From contig CP136890.1 in assembly GCA_034359265.1 (NCBI GenBank), positions 70,619,501 through 70,683,500 on the forward strand: a stretch of 64,000 bases of DNA, written 5' to 3'. The notes beneath the pieces are model-generated. The model was not told the DNA's origin and ran no database searches. It saw only the letters and a program-made list of their open reading frames with translations. Below are positions 58,577 through 64,000 of this stretch, one piece after another (the stretch's first letter is position 1; each line of letters starts with the position of its first letter). Position numbers and translations under genes: made by a program. The stretch comes from Canna indica. Its lineage: Eukaryota > Streptophyta > Magnoliopsida > Zingiberales > Cannaceae.

Positions 58577-59083
58577 TAGGGGTGTTCACGGGTCGGATCG
58601 GGTCGGGTTTAGGGAAAAAATTGATCCGACCCGACCAAGTGTAATCGGGTTGGGTTGAAAATTTTTCACCTCTCAAACCCGACCCGACCCAATCCGACCT
58701 AGTTCAGGTCGGGTCGGGTCGGGTAGTCGGGTTTACTCGTTTAGGTAAAAAATGAGTTTCTAAGAATATTTTTTAAAAAAATTTTAAAAAATGAGTTTTT
58801 AACAATATTTTTTTAAAAAAAATTAAAAAATAATTTAAAATAAATATTTTTTAATATAAATATTTTAAAAATGACTAAAAAATATAAATAATCGGGTCAT
58901 CGGATCGGGTCTCGGGTAATCGGGTTTCAAATTCTAAAACCCGATACCAGATCCGATTATGGTCGGGTTTGGTCAAATTGTACCCAACCCGACCCGATTA
59001 CCCGACCCGACCCAACCCAAATAGGTCGGGTCGGGTCAGGTTCTCGGGTTCATTGGGTCGGGTCGATCTAATGAACAGCCTTA
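58577..59083. mobile_element. hAT-type MITE rich in GGGTCGG, 507 bp
   Basis: The ends TAGGGGTGTTCA and TGAACAGCCTTA are inverted repeats of hAT style, flanked by an 8-bp duplication AACACACA (58569-58576) and AACACACG (59084-59091) with one change. Inside, GGGTCGGGT and ACCCGACCC words form a large hairpin around an AT-rich centre (58740-58895). It sits in the DNA-binding part of the MULE transposase. Confidence 0.87.
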
Positions 59084-59635
59084 AACACACGTGTAATGAG
59101 GATGGTTTACAGTTTCGGGTTAGGAAAGCAAGCTAAAAAACTATTGGAAGAATTATGTCATCCAAGATTCAAGGGAATGTGTAAGCAATATACCCCAGCG
59201 AACGTAATTGGTATCATGAAAGATGATTGGGGAGTGGAGTGCGCATATGGGAAGGCATGGCATGCAAAAGAGCATGCTACGGCTCTTGTATTTGGTTCTC
59301 CAGAGGAGTCGTTCCAATTGCTACCCTCGTATTTTAATGTGTTGGAGCGTGAAAATCCTGATACGGTTACATGTGTGGCCACGAACGACACACAATGATT
59401 CCAATTTTGTTTTTGGGCTTACGGGTCCGCAATCCGAGGTTTCAAGGAGTTTATATGTCTTGTTATTAGTATTGATGCCACACATTTGAAGGGAAGGTTC
59501 AAGAGTATTATGTTGATTGTGGCATGCAAAGATGCAAACGAGTAGGTATGTAGCACTTATTTTTTGTGAAAATTTTTATATTTTAATATCTGCACTATTT
59601 TTTATTTAAACCACTCATACGCTTTTACGGGTTGT

Positions 59636-59890
59636 CTTAGGTTGTGGATGTTGTTCAAGGAAGTTGTCTCAGATTGTACTGGATTGTTATTGATCTTGTC
59701 GGATTGTTAACTAATCCTTATTTTTGGTTTGGAAATTGCTATCAGGATGTTTAGAAATTCTAGCAGGTTGTCCTGGGTTGTGGATGTTTTCTAGGAATAT
59801 ACTGTGTTGTCCTGGATTGTACTAGGTTGTTATTGATCTTGTCGGGTTATTATCTTATCAACCCTGGGTTGTTTTACTTACATTGGGGTG
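59636..59890. repeat. GGTTGT-rich tandem pair inside the MULE
   Basis: A unit of about 120 bp (TTGTGGATGTT, TTGTCCTGGATTGTACT, GTTATTGATCTTGTCGG) occurs twice, near 59640 and 59770, between two coding blocks of the transposase. It probably lies in an intron. Confidence 0.75.
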
Positions 59891-61289
59891 TAGCAATATG
59901 TGTTTTTTTCTTAGTCAATGATAGGGTCTCTTTTGTTGGTTCAACGATCAGGTATATCCGCTTCCATTTGGTATTATCCATATAGACTTTGCTTCGTGGT
60001 CATGGTTTCTTACTCAACTTCGTGGTGTGATTGGCTGTCCCAAAAGACTTATGTTCATATCTGATGATAATCCAAGCATTCGAAAGGAAATTATACATGT
60101 CTACCCAGACAATTCAACTCCCCAGGGTCTATGTTTTTTCCATTTGAAGAGCAGGTTTAAATTACAATTCCTAAGTGTCGTCGAGAAGACTCTTTTTAGC
60201 AATGCTACTAATTAGTACAAGGGAGCTGATTACGAGAGATATATGGAAAAACTAAAAGTTGTTAATGACTGGGCATACCAATGGCTTATGAATAAAGGTC
60301 CCGGGAGATGGGCACATGTGAAGTCACCATTGAGGCGGTACACTAGCGTGACATCGAATATTGCAGAATGTATGAACTCGATTCTTCTAAAAGCAAGAAA
60401 AATGCAAATAACCATCATGATCGAGTACATTAGAGATAGATGTATGTTGTGGTTCCAACAACGATACAGGGAGGCATGTGGTGTGAACACAAATCTTAGT
60501 AAGCATTACAATCGTTTGATTAGTGAATTGGATGAAAAAGTGAAGCACTACCGGACGCGAAAAATCTCTACAAATGAGTTTCTTGTGTTAGACAATGAAA
60601 ATAATGGAACCGTTGACTTTTTAAATAAGACATGTACTTGTGGGCAATTTCAGCTGAATCTGATGCCATGCAAGCATGTTATTGCGGTATTCGGGTATGA
60701 TTATTTGTTTTGTATTCCAGCTAACTAACCACTATTACCAACTAACAATTCATTATTATTTTGTGCTGCATGTATGACGGTCTTTACCAGCCTATTCATT
60801 TTTGCTCGATGTATTACAAGACAGAGGCATGGATGAAATCTTACACTGGGTCCATTAGACCAGTTATGCATCCTAGTGATTGGTAGGTCCCCTTTGAGGC
60901 GAGAACAAGCGGGAAGGCCCAAGGCGAAAAGGATTCGTTCAGCCGGGGAGTTTGGTTGCGACGACATTGCGGATTATGCGGAGGTCACGGTCATAATAGA
61001 CAAAGTTATCAACGTCCCTTTGGAGTGTCCTCAACAAATCCGTCAACATCCTCTTCTACATAGTCGTCAATATCTTGTAGCCAACAAAGCCAACAAAGTT
61101 GTAGATGACCAAAGACTTGTTCTAATTGTCGACAAGCCGGGCACACACACCATCGGTGTCATTTATTGCAAAATCCCCAGATTCTAGAGAGCATGAATGA
61201 AGAGTATGCTATTTAGAGTGCATACCAATGTATTTTTGGAGTTTTCAAACGTTTAGGGTGTGTTTTTTACGAATATTTCTCAAACATTT

Positions 61290-61745
61290 TTCAAACCATT
61301 TTCAATAATGGGTTGTTTGGGTTGTACCGGGTTGTCTGGTTTGTGAACTTAGTCTTACTTATTGTTTCGAACTTGCTTACGATTTGTGAACTCAGTCTTA
61401 CTTTGTCAAAAATTTTCTGACTGTTTGTAAACTCAGTCTTTATTGCCTGGCAACTGTTGACGGGTTGTCGTGAGTTGTCCCGGAGTGTTGAACTTTTTGA
61501 CGAGTTGTGAACTCGGTCTTGCTTTGTTTTTGAAGCTGCTGACGGGTTGTCTAGGGGTGTTGAACTTACTGATGGGTTGTGAACTCAGTTTAACTTTGTT
61601 GCCTGTCAACTACTGACGGGTTATCCCGGGGTGTCAAACTCTCTGACGGTTTGTGAACTCAGTCTTGCTTTATTTTCGAAGTTGCTAATGGGTTGTCGCA
61701 GGTTGTCTCGGGGTGTCAAACGTTTGACGGGTTGTGAACTTAGAC
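61290..61745. repeat. GGGTTGT / GTGAACTCAGTCTT irregular repeat
   Basis: Units of 60-90 bp containing GACGGGTTGT, GGGGTGT, and TTTGTGAACTCAGTCTT recur about six times with variations. They follow the transposase end. No frame is supported. Confidence 0.75.
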
Positions 61746-61889
61746 ATTTTCAGCAAAAGTGGATGATACTCAAGACAATACTCGTAGAGTTTATACATAA
61801 ATATTGTCACCAAAACAGAAAATATTTTACATAAATATCAACAAAATATTTATAGAGTTTATACAAAATATTTAGTGAAAATACTCAAG

Positions 61890-62045
61890 CATCGGTATTG
61901 TCTATCACCAAAATATCACCTACAACATTATGTATTATCTATCACTAAATTACAACAACATTGTCTATCTTCTCTCACCAAAATATCACCTACAACATTA
62001 TGTATTGTCTATCACCAAATTACAACAACATTGTCTATCTTCTCT
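61890..62045. repeat. 71-bp tandem duplication
   Basis: CACCAAAATATCACCTACAA to ACAACATTGTCTATCTTCTC occurs twice with a 71-bp offset (61906 and 61977), with few changes. Confidence 0.85.
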
Positions 62046-62108
62046 GCCAAATCAGGATCAAGATATATATTTAGTACTATGAGCAAATATTTGAAGGAAA
62101 GATTCTTC

Positions 62109-62620
62109 TCATAACCCGTCAATTTTAATCTGTCCAAGTTCCTGTGGAATTCCATTTAGAATGCACTGCATGACAGCAACAACCCAAGCACCACAACTTA
62201 CACAGCCTTGTTGCACTAGTATGTCTGAACTACAATCAACATTCAACGCAGTCCAATACATTGGTGATTTTATCTTGGATTTGCTATGTTCCTTTCTCTT
62301 GCCCTAGAAATCCCACCTCTTCAACAGATGACCTATCATATAGGTAAATGGTGTCAACTCCTTCATCCTATTAGCAACTACAATTGGTTCAGTCCGATTT
62401 TGAGAAGAATCCATCATGACAACGGTATGGGTTTCTGGCTTGATTCCCTTAGTGCATCGAACTCTTCGTTGTACACTTGGGTCATGATAGTGCGTATCTC
62501 ATGCAACATATACAATTTTGCCTGGTGCTCAATCATCATAGTAAAATCGATGCCCCAATCATCTTTCTGATGCACAAGGTATTATCCAAGGTTATCCTCT
62601 TCCTTGTAAGCCATCTGCAG
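62109..62620 (-). pseudogene. ULP1-like cysteine protease fragment in the MULE
   Basis: On the minus strand the frame from 62366 reads MKELTPFTYMIGHLLKRWDF, then a stop, then MYWTALNVDCSSDILVQQGC and SCGAWVVAVMQCILNGIPQE, ending at 62109. The QQ-x-x-x-x-SCG-x-WV arrangement resembles the catalytic Cys region of ULP1/SENP-type proteases, which some plant MULEs (Kaonashi type) carry after the transposase. Only the C-terminal part is recognisable; upstream (to about 62620) frames are broken. It converges on the transposase. The Asp usually before Cys is Ser here. Confidence 0.5.
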
Positions 62621-62705
62621 CACAAGCAAAAAAGAGATACCAGGGCGGGGTATTTTGACTTCTGCACGGGTTGTACATGGCTGTCTGGGGAGTTTCGGGT
62701 TGTGG

Positions 62706-62926
62706 AGTTCATGTCCCGAGTTGTCGACATCTAGGGCAGGGTGTGTTGCCTTTGTCCCTTGATGTTGGCATATGGACGTGTTGTTCTCGGGGTTTACCGG
62801 GTTGTTGACAACCTATCCCGGTGTTATCAACCCGGGACAACCCGATAACAACCCGTCCATATGCCAACATTAAGAGACAAAGGCAACAGGCCCCGCCCTA
62901 GATGTCAACAACCCATGACATGAATT
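62706..62926. repeat. Inverted repeat, arms of about 100 bp
   Basis: TTGTCGACATCTAGGGCAGG, TTGCCTTTGTCCCTTGATGT and TGGCATATGGACGTGTTGTT on the left arm are mirrored by the complement on the right arm (62826-62926), with about 85-90 percent pairing by eye and a loop near 62807-62825. GGGTTGT words occur in both arms, linking it to the repeats at 61290. Confidence 0.85.
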
Positions 62927-62929
62927 TCA

Positions 62930-63664
62930 CACTCATTCCAGAGTAGGTTGTACTCACGCCACCACTAACCCAAGAACACTTGAAAAATCCTAACAACTCG
63001 AAAATCCTTAGACTGCGGAAAAAACGAATGCCAATGGCGAAAGGGTGTTGAACAAATGTAGGAATGAAGAAAAAATTACCAAGAATGAAGAATAAATTAC
63101 TTTGAATGAACAAATAAAGAATACGATGGGTGTTCTACTCCAGCGTTGTTCTCTCTTTTCTTTCTCCCCGACGATACTCCAGGAGCTTCTCTTTCTTTCT
63201 TTCTTTTCAACGCGACAACGGGAAATAGGTGATATAATACATATAAGGTATCTAAAATACGGATTGGGTATACATGGGGACAATTCAGTCTAAAAAAATA
63301 TCCTCTTGGGCAGTATTTGTTAAAGCTATAAGGAGGGTCAAATTTTAAAACCCTTTCTCGGAAGGGCCATGTAAAAACTCAACCCTTTAGTTTATCTAAT
63401 AGATCCCAAGAGATTTTATTTCTCATGCAATTACTAAGGAATCAGAACAAAGTATATGCCATCATCAACAACGAAATTTGGAGAGAAAATGAGTCATCCA
63501 ATATTCCCGAGTTTCCTAAGGTTGCAGCAAATCCAGTCATCATCACCAGTCCACTTAATGGCTACACTAACAGCCTTGGTTACTCTGAGATGATTCCAAC
63601 TTAATATAACATATTTTGTATCAATTTAATGCAAACAAAAAGCTGAATCATAACAATTTCTCAA
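62930..63664. other. No supported gene
   Basis: Mixed AT-rich sequence; a CTTTCTTTC run at 63190 and short open frames on both strands without recognisable domains. The right part should hold the 3' UTR of the minus-strand gene whose last exon is at 63665. Confidence 0.4.
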
Positions 63665-63805
63665 TTACCAGGGCATGACACCTTTGTGATTTTGAACATG
63701 GTCCTCCACTGGCTCATTCATTGCCCAGTGGAGGCCACTGCAGAAGTACAAACTATGCACCATCCATTTTAAGTTGGCATCTTTTGACCTTCCTTCCCTA
63801 TAAGC
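63665..63805 (-). CDS. Probable last exon of an unidentified gene
   Basis: On the minus strand a splice acceptor (GTGTTCAG, 63806-63807) opens a 47-codon frame ending in TAA: AYREGRSKDANLKWMVHSLY, then FCSGLHWAMNEPVEDHVQNH and KGVMPW. The balanced, hydrophilic composition with Trp and His and the clean acceptor look like real coding sequence. I do not recognise the family. The preceding 190 bp reads like an intron, so the rest of the gene should lie to the right of the window. Confidence 0.5.
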   Translation of the reverse strand, partial: AYREGRSKDANLKWMVHSLYFCSGLHWAMNEPVEDHVQNHKGVMPW

Positions 63806-64000
63806 CTGAACACGAGGGGAAAATAGCACTAACAATGGTTTCCTGGTGAAAAGGCACAAAGTGGACAAGGAGCATCTTTGAACTCCGCAAACAACTTCAC
63901 TTTTCCTTCAACTTGCAAGTCTCAACTGGCCATGGGATAATACAGAGAGCACTAATAGCAACAAAAAAAGCTAAATTAAGACCATCAGCATAATGGTCAA

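Larger units (their letters stand above)
57421..61190 (+). pseudogene. Second MULE transposase (CCHC and SWIM type), broken
   Basis: Plus-strand order: an N-terminal domain (VRKVQLYLAHEGHWVDGNYK, 57430-57612), an acidic linker (57920-58210), a FAR1/MuDR-like DNA-binding region (RYVVGCRDTTCNFQM, then a hAT-type MITE at 58577-59083, then CNEDGLQF), and HPRFKGMCKQYTPANVIGIM. The DDE core is spread over 59400-60215 (SIDATHLKGRF, then FISDDNPSIRKEI). After it come NIAECMNSILLKAR and the SWIM finger CTCGQFQLNLMPCKHVIAVF (60630-60690). A final CCHC knuckle, CSNCRQAGHTHHRC, is at about 61110-61155 in a shifted frame. Stops, shifts and probable introns (one with GGTTGT repeats at 59636-59890) interrupt it. 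All domains are present, so it decayed from a complete transposase. Confidence 0.82.

Noticed and set aside
1..64000. tRNA, rRNA or other structured RNA genes
   Set aside because: I looked for cloverleaf-like and rRNA-like sequence and saw none I could support; the tRNA-like words found are primer-binding sites.

Overview
This is a piece of an angiosperm nuclear genome. The evidence is split plant genes (a class I histone deacetylase, a non-RD LRR receptor kinase) embedded in plant-type transposons: CACTA/En-Spm, Ty1/copia including a Sirevirus-like element, a chromodomain Ty3/gypsy element, MULEs, TRIMs and MITEs. The HDAC sequence leans towards a monocot, but this is only an impression.

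Layout. (1) Positions 1-29944 are a nest of retroelements. The oldest layer is a minus-strand Ty1/copia element (5' LTR 29682-29944) that landed 44 bp past the stop codon of the LRR receptor kinase. It is split by an LTR-like unit (19919-28590, TSD ACTTT), itself split by a Ty3/gypsy chromovirus (20866-28243, TSD TAAAA). Its RT is also cut near 17.93 kb by a plus-strand Sirevirus-like copia element. That Sirevirus is split by a solo LTR (12624-14154) and, in gag, by a reversed gypsy-type LTR ending at 9053. The gypsy-type LTR carries the youngest clear insertion, an almost complete CACTA transposon (895-8088, TSD CAA). (2) 29989-33059, minus strand: an intact two-exon LRR receptor-like kinase. 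(3) 33690-46580: two direct copies of a 1.3-kb segment surrounding a decayed MuDR-like element. The segment copies serve as empty-site references for a non-autonomous CACTA, a third solo LTR, a Mutator-type MITE and a Pack-MULE-like element carrying a LEA (SMP-domain) gene fragment. (4) 47972-54913, minus strand: a complete seven-exon RPD3-type histone deacetylase, 500 aa, HDA19-like. (5) 57.4-63 kb: a second decayed MULE with a CCHC/SWIM transposase, a hAT-type MITE inside it, and a convergent ULP1-protease-like fragment. (6) 63665-63805, minus: the last exon of an unidentified gene that leaves the window.

Only the HDAC, the receptor kinase and perhaps the terminal exon look like working host genes. 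The CACTA is the most complete transposon: both TIRs, the TSD, a 402-codon accessory gene and a transposase frame interrupted by one nonsense codon. Splice models were read by eye from GT/GC-AG sites and protein continuity, with no transcript data.
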